From Luzula sylvatica (Eukaryota; Streptophyta; Magnoliopsida; Poales; Juncaceae): a stretch of DNA of 64,000 nt. Below the pieces are notes generated by a model. It searched no databases. It was not told the origin of the DNA and saw nothing but the letters and a program-made list of their open reading frames with translations. The position numbers and the translations under genes were made by a program. Below, in pieces: positions 34,465 to 46,938 of this stretch (within the stretch, counting starts at the first letter, position 1; the number at the start of each line of letters is the position of its first letter). The DNA lies in contig OX326961.1 of the NCBI GenBank assembly GCA_946800325.1, positions 52,860,793 through 52,924,792 on the forward strand, written 5' to 3'.

Positions 34465-36928
34465 TATGATTTATTCGTTATATCATATATTATTTTATAT
34501 ATAGTGATATAAAAAGATGAAGGAATTAAAGTAATCATTATTACTTCTTATTTGTTTTATTTTTGTGGTCTCGAAAAAATTATAATAATCTTGGTTTATG
34601 GGCTATTATTATATTAGCCTACGATTTTAAAATTGGGAAATCTTTATATGGGATTTTAAGGATGTTGTATTTGCCCTTGAATCAAGAAAAAATACCGAAG
34701 TTTCGGTAGCTCGATATATTAAGATCTTGGCTTGTTTGTTTATCATGATAGTTACTTTGATTAAATTGTTGAGTTTTAATATAGTGTTGTAGGAATATCA
34801 CTCAATTAACCTCAACTCACTTATTTTATTAATTATTACCAATGTTTTAAATTGCGATATTGCGGTCAATTGTGGCCGGGTATTTTTTGTGGTCCATTTC
34901 ATGATGTTCGGTAGCGCAATTGCGGCGCTATGTACTTATTGCGGACCTTGGTTGAAATATACATATTACAAAATGAAATCGAACCGTTGCAAATACAACT
35001 TCTGCATTTGTAGTCCATGCCATGATGTTTGGATACAAGAACATGAAACTGTTGTTGCAATTCTCATGTTTGGATTGATGCCATTCGAAATGTTTTATTA
35101 AAGTAACTAATATATGTTTTTTTATGATTTTACAAAATTTAATCCATTATTAAATCGAATGATGTAATAATTTAATAAATTTACGCGTGTATGAGAATAT
35201 TCTATTCGTAACATATAACAATATAGCCACCTTAAATTTCATATTACAAAAAATAATGACTTAAAATAGATATAAATAATATTTTTTTCAATGTAACCAG
35301 AAAGAAACTCATCCGATCTTTGCTTCTCGCGCCGCAAAGTTTTTTTTGTAATGTACTCGCACATCTACGTATTATTTGAAATAAACTATGAATTATAAGA
35401 TTAATGAAATAAACTATGAATTATAAGATTAATGAGTTAATCACTACATAGAGTACCAATTCAATGAAATAGCTCGCTGGATAGGCTAAATTAAGCCTTA
35501 ATGAAATATGTCAAATAAACATATCTCAAATGAAACATCAATCAGATTGATTAGCTTCCATTTAAACTCAAATCTTCTGTTCATCCAAATTTATCTTTTT
35601 ATCACCTAAAGTGGGTGTTTTTGCATCTTAGTCCCTAATTTTCACAAATTTTATTTTTAATCGATTTTTCAGTCAATTATCGAGGTCTTTAATCAATTAG
35701 TCTCGAAGTACCATTACTGATGAAGCTCTAACAATAAAATGAAAAGAATATAAAATTATAAACTAAATTATATAAAAGGACTTTGATTAAAATCACTGAT
35801 GAAGCCAATACCAGTCATCAAGTATCCTCGACTAATAGATGCATCAGAGTTTGGTGCTGATTGATGCAATTTGGTCCAAGTTGGTGTTGTAATCACATGA
35901 ACTATTTATTAGTTAAGCAAATACACCCTGCAATTTCCCTTTTACAGATTGTATGATTTTAATCCCGACGATCATCATATTTTATATAATTATTTTAAGA
36001 CATCATCATATTTTTTTATAATTATTTATTATTAGATAATTCAATAAACTTCACCGTTATAGTGCACCATTTAAAATTATTCATTTATTTTCTTCTTTAT
36101 CTTCTTCAAAAATTTGATGATCCTTAGTAAAAGATTATGTCGATTTCTAATACTACAACCATTATATATAAATCCCCGGAAATTATTTTTTGTCCTTGGT
36201 ATGAAAAAACCTTGATTTTTTTTCTCTGAATCTGACGTGGCAATGGATGATTGAGCATTCCGATTATAGAATCAATCTTCTTCCAAAAATGAGTTGATAA
36301 ACAAAATAACAAAAAGTACTATTTCCTAATAGTATCTTTTTCGGATCCTAATTTTTTTTTTACCTCTATTAAAGTATGAAATAAACAAATTTATACATTT
36401 TTATGCTATATTTCAAACAAAATGTATGAATATACACACTGATCGATAATAAAGAATATGGATAAGCACAAACTAACAACAATTCCTAAAACAAACTTGT
36501 ATTTTTGCTAAGTTTTTGTTTTGCCAACATTTATATACATATTTTACTATAATTTCCTAACTAAAAATTATCATCCCAACACATCATGACAATATATTTG
36601 TATGTTTTTCCTATCACACACTAAATTACCAAATGCCTTCACATCCAAACAAGTCCTAAAAATATTAGCAATCATTAGTGGAGGTTTAGTGCTCAATTCA
36701 GATATTTAAACCTCTTTAACTTTTTGTTCATGAATGGTGCACGCATGGCCTTTGAACTTAATTTTCATTTAATACATTCATGGATCTGGTTCACAAATGC
36801 CTTTTATAAATTTAAAATCCAATCGACCATTCATTCATTGTCTAAAGAAAAATAAAATAACCCATTTTTGGCTCTCAAATTGTTTTCCATTTAAATAGTG
36901 GATGTTTTTGAGCTCTCACATTGAGTTA
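34465..36928. other. Intergenic region, no gene seen
   Basis: AT-rich DNA. A slightly GC-richer patch at 34850-34990 (ATTGCGGTC, GGCGCTATG, TTGCGGACC) looks like a dispersed repeat fragment. A 26-27 bp sequence (GAAATAAACTATGAATTATA and a few more bases) is directly repeated at 35378 and 35407. No coding frame or clear transposon end. Confidence 0.5.
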
Positions 36929-39139
36929 TCTCATTTTTTACTTTCTATCACACATATTAATATTTATATAATTTCCATATTTATTTTATGATTTGATTAT
37001 ATCCATTAATGTATATCATGTATCCATTAATTTATATATCATGTTTTACCCATTTAACCATTTAATAATTTATTTTATGATTTTTATGTCATGTTGTACC
37101 TTAATTATATTAATATTTATATCATGTTTTCATATTTATTTTATGATTTCATATTTATTTTGTTATTAATATTTATATAATTTCCATATTTATTTTATGA
37201 TTTGATTATATTCATTAATTTATATCATGTATCCATTAATTTATATCATGTTTTACCTATTTAATAATTTATTTTATGATCTTTATATCATGTTCTACAT
37301 TAATTATATTAATATTTATATCATGTTTTCATATTTATTTTATGATTTCATATTTATTTTGTGATTTGATATTCATTAATTTATATCATGCTTTACATTT
37401 TATGATTTGATTCAATCCATTAATTTATATCATGTTTTACCCATTTAACCATTTAATAATTTATTTTATAATCTTTATATCATGTTCTACCTTAATTATA
37501 TTATTATTTATATCATGTTTTCGTATTTATTTTATGATTTCATATTTATTTTGTGATTTGATATTCATTAATTTATATCATGCTTTACGCATTTAATATT
37601 TTTTTCATATTTGTTTTGTGATATTCATTAATTTATTTTATGATATGATTTCATATTTATTTTGTGATTTTATTAATTTATATCATGCTTTACGCATTTA
37701 ATAATTTTCATATTTGTTGTGTGATATTCATTAATTTATTTTATGATATGATTTCATATTTATTTTGTGATTTCATTAATTTATATCATGCTTTACGCAT
37801 TTAATAATTTTCATATTTGTTGTGATATTCATTAATTTATTTTATGATATTATATCAAATTACACATTTAATAATTTTCATATTTGTTTTATGATATTTT
37901 TTCTGTAAACATAACAAATAACAATTAATAAGTGAATACACAATCTTTTATCTAATACAAACAATTACATTAAAAATCCCATATTGAGCCACCTCATCTC
38001 TTTGACTTTCTATCACACATATTAAAATTTATATAATTTCCATATTTATTTTATGATTTGATTATATCCGCTAATTTATATCATGTATCCATTAATTTAT
38101 ATCATTTTTTATCCATTTAACCATTTAATAATTTATTTTATGATCTTTATATCATGTTCTACCTTAATTATATTAATATTTATATCTTGTTTTCATATTT
38201 ATTGTATGATTTCATATTTTTTTTGTGAATTCATATTCATTAATTTATATCATGCTTTACGCATTTAATATTTTTTTCATATTTGTTTTGTGCTATTCAT
38301 TAATTTATTTTATGATATGATTTCATATTTATTTTGTGATTTCATTAATTTATATCATGCTTTATGCATTTAATAATTATTATATATTTTTTTGTGATAT
38401 TCATTAATTTATTTTATGATATTATATCAAATTATACATTTAATAATTTTCATATTGGTTTTATGATATTTTTTCTGTAAACATAACAAATAACAATTAA
38501 TAAGTGAATCCACAATTTTTTATCTAGTACAAACAATTATATTAAAAATCCCACATTGAGCCACCTCATCTCTTTAACTTTCTATCACACATTATATAAT
38601 TTCCATATTTATTTTATGATTTGATTATATTCATTAATTTATATCATGTATCCATTAATTTATATCATGTTTTACCCATTTAACCATTTAAGAATTTATT
38701 TTATGATCTTTATATCATGTTCTACCTTAATTATATTAATATTTATAACATGTTTTCATATTTATTGTATGATTTCATATTTATTTTGTGATTTGATATT
38801 CATTAATTTCTATCATACTTTACGCATTGAATAATTTTTTCATATTTGTTTTGTGCTATTCATTAATTTATTTTATGATATGATTTCATATTTATTTTGT
38901 GATTTCATTAATTTATATCATGTTTTACGCATTTAATAATTTTCATATTTTGTTGTGATATTCATTAATTTATTTTATGATATTATATCAAATTACACAT
39001 TTAATAATTTTCATATTGATTTTATGATATTTTTCCTGTAAACATAATAAATAACAATTAATAAGTGAATATACAATCTTTTATCCAGTACGAACAATTA
39101 CATTAAAAATTCGCAGCAAAACGTGAACAAATTCCCTAG
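36929..39139 (+). repeat. Tandem array of 560-1050 bp units ending in a Helitron-like terminus
   Basis: Three units begin near 36929, 37980 and 38551 with a CAYATTGAG-CACCTCAT-type motif and CTTTCTATCACACAT. They end with CTGTAAACATAACAAATAAC and AAACAATTAYATTAAAAAT. Inside, TATTTATTTTATGATTT and TTAATTTATATCATG recur many times. The last unit ends TTCGCAGCAAAACGTGAACAAATTCC and CTAG before T (39136-39140). This resembles a decayed Helitron 3' end and suggests the array is its subterminal region. Periods vary from unit to unit. Confidence 0.65.
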
Positions 39140-39562
39140 TTAGTATAATTTGACTGTAATCATTAAAAGGTTACATAACCCATCTTTGATTGGACAGAAA
39201 AAACATTTTTTTTTAAGTAACCCACTAAAAGTATAATTTTTTTTATTTACTGAAAAACTAATTTATAAATTAATAATGTTTCTTTAAAGAACTATCATTT
39301 TACTACACTTGGTTCATCATCTTCTATGTGAACCAACGAGCAGTCAATTAATATATTTCATATTTGTATTTACTTAACGGAGACGGTGTATTACATACAG
39401 TGTACACCGAATGTAAATATGAAATTTATATAGACAAAGAGACCGGCTGGTAATAAATAAATATTAAGCAATGATATAGGAATCGATTTGAGTTCCCGTA
39501 GAAATCAAAATTCAAAGCTCTAAACCCTAAAAGCCCTAACCCCAACCCTCAATCTCATCGCC

Positions 39563-40283
39563 ATGTCTAGGTTTTTCGGCGCTACCAGGTCTCTCATGGC
39601 GGCCGCGGCTTCCAAAGCCGCGGCGACGCCTGCCTCCGCTGCGGGAACTACGGCGGTTAGGAATACTGGGATTATGAAACCCCTGCCTGTTTCGCCTGCT
39701 ATGAGGAAGTTTCTCGGTGTTGACGAGATCTCTCGCCCCGGCGCTGTTAAGAAGATCTGGGAACATATCAAGGCCAATTCTCTTCAGGTATTTGTTAAGA
39801 TTTGAGAAACATGTTAGTGTCACATTTGAAGTTTGAATTGAGTTGATTTTGGATCTATTTGTCAATATTATTGTATACTCACTCTTTTGTTCATAAAATC
39901 CTTGTGAAACGCCTTGAGTATATTAGTTGATTCCTGTCTGTATTGCCGATTTTAATCTTTTTTGGAGGTGATTCTTCATTTATATTTGATTTTTTTCTGT
40001 TATTTCTTTCCCTTTGTGTTAATTTTAAAATCAGGCCCCTGTATTTCTTGATTATTATTGTTATTTGAACTAAAGATGCATTACATGCAGCCTTGTATTG
40101 AGATCAATTTAAGATACAATTAGCCTGTTAAAATCTTAAATGTATGTTTTTTATTTTCAGAACCCAGCAAACAAAAGGGAAATCAATTGTGACGATAAGC
40201 TGAAGAGTATATTTGGAAACAAGGACAAAGTTGGAATGCTGGAAATTGCCAAACTCATAACCCCCCACTTCATCAAATCCTAG
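39563..40283 (+). CDS. SWIB/MDM2-domain protein, organelle-targeted type
   Basis: Exons 39563-39787 and 40161-40283 join to 115 codons through a GT-AG intron. Residues 1-36 are rich in Ala, Ser and Arg without acidic residues, as in mitochondrial or plastid transit peptides. Residues about 38-113 form a SWIB domain: LPVSPAMRKFLGVDEISRPG, VKKIWEHIKANSLQNPANKR, then INCDDKLKSIFGNKDKVGML and KLITPHFIKS. Stand-alone SWIB proteins in plants are short (100-150 residues). Some act in the nucleus with chromatin remodellers, others in organelle nucleoids. The targeting peptide favours the latter, but that is inference. A run of AACCCTAA-like motifs lies just upstream (39523-39545). Confidence 0.93.
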
Positions 40284-42250
40284 AAAAAAATACCCTGAAA
40301 TTTTAGTTTTATGCGTGTTTGTCTCGAAGGAACATTAGGTATACATCTCTTTTGTGCCCAATTTCTTGGTTTGTGGTTTTATGATTTGTGTATATCTTGT
40401 TCCTCTATTATCTCTTTAGTGTTTGGTCTGTATGAACTGTGATCGATTTTAGTTTCAGGATGTATGGATGAATTGAACTAACTAATGCTGGATGTTTTTA
40501 TCCCGATTTTACTAGTAATTTTCGGTAACTTGATATAAATACCGCATTGTTATTTTTCAAATTCATGTATTTTGAGTATTCAATTTTCAGCATAATTATT
40601 TCATTTACTCGAGCTATAATAGCATTGATACTTACATATAAAATAAAAAATCAGTGCTCAAATTTGTTCCCATTGTGAAAATATTCTTGTGAATTATAAT
40701 CTAGATGGCGCTGATACTTAAATAAAAAATAAAAAATCCGTGCTCAAATTAGAATCCATTGGGAAAGTATTCTTGCGAATTATAATCTAACATATGGACT
40801 ATTTTATCAACAATCAGAAATCACGTCAAATGGCGGAGGACACTGAATTGCATAAAAACATTGGTTTCCGCCGATATCAAAATTTGTAAGCTAAAAATTG
40901 AAAGGCTAACTATAAAATTTGACATGTAAATACAATACATCAATATGTAAGAGTTTGTATATATATATAATAATCATAATCGCGTCCTTTATATCGTAAT
41001 ACATGATAATTGAATGAACTAGTCATGGAAAAATTATGATTTTGAAAAATAAAATAATACTACAAGATAATTGAATGAACTAGTCATGAAAAAATTATGA
41101 TTTTGAAAAATAAAATAAAATAACTTTTCACATGCAAAATTTCACAATATTATGGCCGGCCCAATGAAATAAAATAAAATAACTTTTCACATGAAAATAA
41201 CTTTTCACATGCAAAATTTCACAATATATAAAAATCATAATCGCGTCATTGTCGCACCACCAGCAAGGTCCAAAAGAATGTACATGATTAAGGCCGGCCC
41301 AATGATTTACATGGCCCGAAACAATATCAAATCAATTAGAGTTTTCATATATATTGTTTCAAACTAAATAAAATATATTTGTTAGTATAAAACAAATAAT
41401 TTAAGAAACAATACTTCACAAGAAAGTACTAAATAAAAAAGTATCGTTTCATTTTACTTTTGGCTAGAATATATATAATGGTCTAATTGGATCATTTTAA
41501 TGAAATTTAGTATTTTGCCAAATTTCAAATTTGTATTTTATGTTTATGAATTCATCAAATAGTAAATTTATTCAAGAAAAATTAAACGTCTCATGCACAA
41601 CAAATGTCGCATTATTAACCCACTTCCATAACACAATGCATGCAGATGACAAGATCACGAGCATATTTGAGATTATTGTTGTTGATTTAGCTATTCCGTT
41701 TCTTGTTTTATCTCTTATATTATGTAACATATTGATTTACAAATATGCGACTCCACATTTTTGTCGGGCCCAATGTGATCGCTTTGTCAACCTCTCTCCA
41801 GGGCTGCCCTGCCTTAATGCCGCAACCTACCAATATACTTTTATCACACACGAATATAAGAGAGAAATAATACATTCTAATTCCATTTTGCATTCATTCT
41901 AAACAAGTTTTTTGAATTTCTAAAATTATTATTTTATTTGCAATAATATTGTTTTGCTTGCTTAGTTGGTCTTAGTGCAAGATATTAGAAAATAACTTCT
42001 TTTTATAGAAAAAAATATTTATGATTTTGATTATTTTTTGAACTTGTGTCCACCTGGTAGGAGCTAATACTAACACCATTTTGCTAACTAAATGGATGGA
42101 AAAAGTAATATTGCAAACAAAATCCATATAATGTTTTTTTTTTAATGAAAAATCCATATAATGTTATTTTTGCGAAGGGGGGCAATTGCTACTACTGGCT
42201 AAACTTCGACCAACAATCACCGAAGTTACACATGGTTACACACACAAATA
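40284..42250. other. Intergenic region with short local duplications
   Basis: AT-rich. Between 41010 and 41225 several pieces are duplicated side by side (TTGAATGAACTAGTCATG twice, AACTTTTCACATGCAAAATTTCACAATAT twice, GGCCGGCCCAATGA twice). A similar local duplication is visible at 40606-40790 (GCGCTGATACTTA region). No gene is supported. Confidence 0.55.
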
Positions 42251-42261
42251 AAAAGTATATT

Positions 42262-42748
42262 TTTACAAAAAAGAGGATGGCCTCATGACCCGTTGTGTGC
42301 GCTTTGTGCGGGTACGATCGAAACGGTGCATCACTTATTTTTAAGTTGTGCATTCACAATGCATATTTGGCAAATTATTGAACCAAGGGCGAACCCATCC
42401 GACTCTGCTGTAAAGGACTTTTGGTGGGATACAAGGGAGAAGACGAAGGATGGGGCCAAAAGTTGGGATACCAAGTGGTTGGCCACCATATGGTCCCTAT
42501 GGAGAGAACGCAATAATATGATATTTCAAAGAGAGAAAAAAATGCATACATTACTTATTAGTTGTATTACTGATTTGATTGATCAATGGACTAATCAAAT
42601 TTAGAGAAGAAGAATCGTAATCCGAGGACCTTTTTGGGAGATCTCTTCTTTGAGGTTGTAAATTTGTATCTTATGTACCCTTTTTTATTTTTCTTTTAAT
42701 GAAAACAATTGGATCGAGCGCGTATCGCGCTTGTCTCTCCTTCAAAAA
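42262..42748 (+). mobile_element. 5'-truncated LINE, C-terminal reverse-transcriptase zinc-binding fragment
   Basis: The reading frame from about 42269 to 42604 encodes RGWPHDPLCALCAG, ETVHHLFLSCAF and WLATIWSLWRERNNMIF. These are the zf-RVT region and tail of plant L1-type LINE ORF2. A 3' UTR and an A-rich tail follow. The exact 11 bp repeat AAAAGTATATT flanks it (42251-42261 and 42749-42759). Truncation at the 5' end and a poly(A) tail with target duplication are typical of target-primed reverse transcription. It is not functional on its own. Confidence 0.85.
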
Positions 42749-42766
42749 AAAAGTATATTGATATTT

Positions 42767-42908
42767 TTTTTTTTTGAAGTGAAACTTAATCAATGAAACA
42801 TGGATATTTTTTGTTTCATTTTTTATTTGTAATATTAATGTGACTTGAATCCTTAAACTTTGATATCTTGTGCTAAGCACTTTACCACGAGACTAAGGGA
42901 CCATTGGT
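42767..42908 (-). mobile_element. tRNA-related SINE inserted at the LINE insertion site
   Basis: Read in reverse it starts ACCAATGGTCCCTTAGTCTC. It has an A-box-like TAGTCTCGTGGTAAAGTG and a B-box-like GGATTCAAGTCAC, and ends in a poly(A) tail (poly-T at 42767). An exact 16 bp repeat (AAGTATATTGATATTT) flanks it at 42751-42766 and 42909-42924. It is a different family from the SINEs near 0.3 and 9.8 kb. Confidence 0.8.
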
Positions 42909-42924
42909 AAGTATATTGATATTT

Positions 42925-43474
42925 GAAATTATCTAATCAACATATAAAAGTATGCACATAAAATAATAAATATTGTCATCAAATATTTATAATGAATACG
43001 CTAGAGGTTAAAAAAGATTAATAGAAAAGAGAAGGATGGTGTTATTGCAAGAGCGGTTTAAATTTTTTTTTTTATTAAATGACCATTATGACCCTATTAA
43101 TGATAATTGATACTTGTTACACTTATCAATTAGTGCATTTATCTTCCATAAATGTATACTGATTGAGAAATGTAAAAATGACATGTGTTTAATAATAATA
43201 ATAATTATTATTATAAATATAAATATAATAAGACACTTTTTACATATTCGAAGACTCAATATCATTTTTTAGATGAAGATTTAAAATCATGGACATCATT
43301 AAGATAAAAAAGAATATATCAATAATTTAACTTATTTATATTTCTATATTTATTATATTTGATTCTTCATAATATTAAAAAAAAAATACTTTTACATGAT
43401 TGAGGAAAGATAATAACACTAATATATGATTGTAATAAATAACAACCTGTTATAAAATAACGAGACCATATGTA
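42925..43474. other. AT-rich intergenic DNA, no feature seen
   Basis: Contains a short TAATAATAATAATTATTATTA palindrome near 43190. Nothing else stands out. Confidence 0.5.
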
Positions 43475-43800
43475 AAATGAGAAATAATACTCAAGAAAGA
43501 ATGGATGAGAGAATCATGGATATTTCATTTTTCTTGAATACTTGTATCTTCATTCCATTACAAAGGAGGGGTTTATATAGCCTACAACATACACTTGTAC
43601 ATTTACACACGTCATTTGATGGAGCCTTAATAACATGCATGGAGACACATATATACTTATGTGTCATGGCATGGATAATGGATACATGCATGTAGACACA
43701 AGTACATATATGTGTCATTCCATTAAACGTTTGAATTAATCATTAATTAGGATGTTAATCGTCTTGTCCACCTCATCAATAGTATAGTTTCCAATATAAA
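43475..43800 (-). mobile_element. Copia-like solo LTR
   Basis: Read in reverse, a TATA-like GGCTATATAAACCCCTCC is followed by TTTGTAATGGAATGAAG. Then comes ATACAAGTATTCAAG leading to CATCCATTC. This is the R/U5 layout seen in several plant copia LTRs. Upstream of the TATA motif are the repeated ACATATATGTACTTG and ACACATAAGTATATATG blocks. No internal coding region adjoins it. Ends are estimates. Confidence 0.4.
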
Positions 43801-44249
43801 AAAAGACAGACATAAAAAATATACTGACATTCGAAAAAGGTGCAATGAATATATAAAAATATTATGTACAAAAATATTGTCATGGCTGCAAATGAATGCA
43901 TTCGTCATTCAAAATGTACAACGAATATTCGAAAATGTATGATTAACATGAACGATGTTCAGAAAAGATATAATATCCACATTCAAATACATGGCTGCAA
44001 ATGACCGTTTACATAGGCGAAACAACGAAAACAAATCAACGAAGACAATTTGTACATATCAAGAGAACACAATTATTGAATTTCAATCATTTTTGCCACA
44101 AAAGTTGCTTCAAATACTACACGATTTGAATTTAAATTCTCTTTGCCACAAAAGTTACTATATGCTTTTTATTAACATCACAAAAGTTTTCCAATACGAA
44201 AGCAACAAATTTCAAGTATTATAACCTAGAATTTCAAGAATGGTTAACA
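43801..44249. other. Intergenic region downstream of the hydrolase gene
   Basis: AT-rich; the probable 3' UTR of the minus-strand hydrolase lies at its right edge. No gene is supported. Confidence 0.45.
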
Positions 44250-46357
44250 CTATTTCAATAGGTGATGAGCCCATTTTCCGACCATAGAAGGGGAACCGTA
44301 CCAGGGTTTGGTACGATCGTCAGAACCGACTGGAGAGTGATAAACGTCGTCCAAAGTAATGTTAAGTGCACCTTCTAAATGCGCCGCGATTACTGGTACC
44401 ACTCCGTCTCCCCACACATCTGCTTTCCCACATACCTGAAAAAATAATAATGAAAAATTCAAAAATGCCCCTATTCAAATTAAATCAAATTGTATAATAA
44501 TTTTAAATTGAATTTTTGAAATGTTTTCAGGTACCTGTTTATAACATTGACCGGCGAACCGAGCTCGAAAGGTGGGCTTTTTAACTCCATTGCTCGTACT
44601 GGACACGTCCATTTCGGGAATTTTATCAACTGAATTGTTATCTTCGTCAGTATGAGAACTACTGGAGCCTCCAGTTATTCGGGCTCCCTGTACACCCCTG
44701 AAAAATATAAAAAAGTTAAGACTCATTAATCAATTGAAACATCACATTGCAATAATAATAATTAACAAACTCAATTTCAACACTATATTTCAACCAGAAA
44801 AATAAAAATAGAAATAAGGAAAGTGAATTTTTTAATAAAAAAAAAGGTGAAAAAAATAAAATACCTTCCAGCTATACAAATATATTTTAATTGAGGCGTA
44901 TAAATAGCAGGAGCACAATTATCATTAACATAATTTAATAATCCTCTCGTTTGATCCGCTACTCCCGAAATGCCTTTTGGAGGCGGCCTATAATAAAAAA
45001 ATGATTTAGTGGAAGAATAAGGACTAGAATGCAAAATTACAACAAAAAATTATGAGGAGTAAAGGAGGCGTGGTAAATGAATCATACAAGTGTGGCGAAC
45101 CAAGGGTGAGAAGTAACGAAACGTCAGAAAAACCGTACTTTTGCATGTAAACACGAGCTAGCCATCCTCCAGCTGAATGACCTATTAAAGTTATACCCGT
45201 ACCAGTTTCGTCTGTACAAAAATACCGCGATAATTTACATGTTGGAATTTAGAAAAATATGAACTATTCATATAAAAATGATGCAATATTCTTTTTATTG
45301 ATAAGTGAACAAAATATGTTTTAATAGAGAAATTAATCTCATTTTTCATTACGTGGAAAAAATTAAAAGGATATAATGCTAAAAAAATGTGTAATTTTTT
45401 TAAGTAAAAGAAAAAATGCGATAATATATTAAATAGTTTGAATATAAATGAACCTTCATTGCGGAGGAGCTTAGCTTGCGAGATAGCTTTATCAACTCTT
45501 TTTAGGTACCTGAAAATCACAAAGTATTAATTAGTAACTAAAATGGAAAAAAAAATCCAATTTGGTCCATAAATTTTTTTCATGCAAAAAATAGTCCTGG
45601 AACTGTTGAAATTGAAATTAATGTGCAAATTATTCTAAAATACAAAAAATAACTAGTTCGAATCTTTAAAGCATAATTATAGAACCTAAATTATTTGGGA
45701 AAATCAATTTGGTCCCTGTAATTTCATTGCAGTCCTTGCACTATTCAAAATAGCGCAAAATGATATTAAATTTCTAATTTAAGCAATCTGATCCTAAATT
45801 TTCGAAGTCCACAATGCTATCCCTAAACTACCCAAAAAAGGACTTAACTTTTTCACAAATACATGATAAATCACAGAGGAATTTATATGAAAAATTGCAA
45901 AAAAGGAATTTAAAAAGAGGGAAAACTGCAAATACCAATCGAGTACAGGCGAAGGCTGGAGAGTACCCCTCCAGTAATTAGCATCAAGCAAACCAGAAGC
46001 ATTACGCAACCAATCAAATCGCGACACCTCGGCAACCACGCACGGTACATTATATCCTTCTGTTAATGTCGCGACAAGGCCCGCATAATCTCTTGAATTA
46101 TTCCCAAGTCCCTGTTTTTCATGATTAAAAAAACACCACCCATTAATCAGAAATTGAAATTCAGGCTCCGTGAAATATGAACCAATACTGAAATTCCATA
46201 AAAAACGAAGATGGAGAGAAAGAAAGGGACTGACCGGCAAAATCACAGCTGGGCGAGGGGTAAAAGGGGAAGAAGAGGGAGAGTTGTTAATGGAGAAGGA
46301 GATTGAACGATATGAGCGAGCTTTGATATTAATGGCGGGATTGAGGATAGAAAACAT
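44250..46357 (-). CDS. Alpha/beta-hydrolase (lipase / PGAP1-like), probably plastid-targeted
   Basis: Seven exons (46357-46235, 46111-45936, 45509-45454, 45211-45088, 44987-44865, 44697-44535, 44435-44250) join to 316 codons, all GT-AG. Residues 1-35 are Ser/Arg-rich without acidic residues, fitting a transit peptide. PAVILPGLGNNSRDY opens the hydrolase core. The nucleophile elbow is GHSAGG with S131. Candidate acid and base are D265 in WGDGVVP and H288 in VYHSPVG. RARFAGQCYKQVCGKADVWG is a conserved signature of this plant subfamily. Substrate is unknown. The family resembles lipases and GPI-inositol deacylases, so an acyl-ester substrate in a plastid membrane is a reasonable guess only. A MITE fragment lies 60-80 bp upstream of the ATG. 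Confidence 0.88.
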
Positions 46358-46417
46358 ATTTGTAAAGAAGACGGAAGAGCACAGGTGACTTGAGTGTGTA
46401 GATAGGAAAACTTATTT

Positions 46418-46437
46418 GGGGGAAGGGTAAAATTTCC
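46418..46437. mobile_element. MITE terminus fragment upstream of the hydrolase
   Basis: GGGGGAAGGGTAAAATTTCC matches the right-end signature of the MITEs at 15159 and 18619. It is only a fragment, in the 5' flank of the hydrolase gene. Confidence 0.4.
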
Positions 46438-46449
46438 TTTTAAATTATA

Positions 46450-46938
46450 TATGGTGATAAATTATTGTACGTGGTGAGTGAATTGTATTAATTAGGTCAT
46501 AAATTATATGAATAAGATAAAAATTATTTTAATTAGACGGTAAATTTAAATTATTTGTACATTTGTATATTGTTTAATTTTACACATATTAAATCATATT
46601 TATTTTTAAAACAAAATTATTTATCTTCAATCTTTATAAAAATAAACTTAAATTTGCATTTTCTAACTTTTTATGAAGTTTTTTTGTGTTTATATTTTTG
46701 TTGTTGTTGTTTTTATGACAATTTAGAAAAGAAGAAAAAAAAATCCGATTCATTAGACTATTGTAGATTTAACATGCGTTTAAGGTCTAGACGTGACGAT
46801 GCTATAACAAAATATTTGTTTTTGCATTTTCCAAATTTCTGTGAATTATGTTTGTTATTTGTTGGGTGAAATAAAAAAAATCTAATTTTTAAATTTATTA
46901 TGAATTCAAGGGGGTCTATGTGTGAAACGGTTAAAAAA
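46450..46938. repeat. Long direct repeat of about 490 bp, copy 1
   Basis: Begins ATGGTGATAAATTATTG, contains ATTTGTATATTGTTTAATTT and ACATGCGTTTAAGGTCTAGA, and ends GGGGTCTATGTGTG and AAACGGTTAAAA. The whole stretch is repeated at 48330-48829 with scattered changes. The two copies could be LTRs or tandem parts of one transposon; no coding region lies between them. Confidence 0.8.

Noticed and set aside
36929..39139. CRISPR-like array
   Set aside because: Units are hundreds of bp long, variable and AT-rich, in a plant nuclear genome; tandem transposon repeats explain them.
41531..41902. 123-codon open frame, one of the longer ones in intergenic DNA
   Set aside because: No recognisable domain, AT-driven composition, no promoter or splice context, and the C-rich patch inside (CAGGGCTGCCCTGCC) looks like repeat sequence.
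42698..42740. Helitron-like GAGCGCGTATCGCGCTTG hairpin
   Set aside because: It lies in the 3' UTR of the truncated LINE before its poly(A) tail and is not followed by CTRR.
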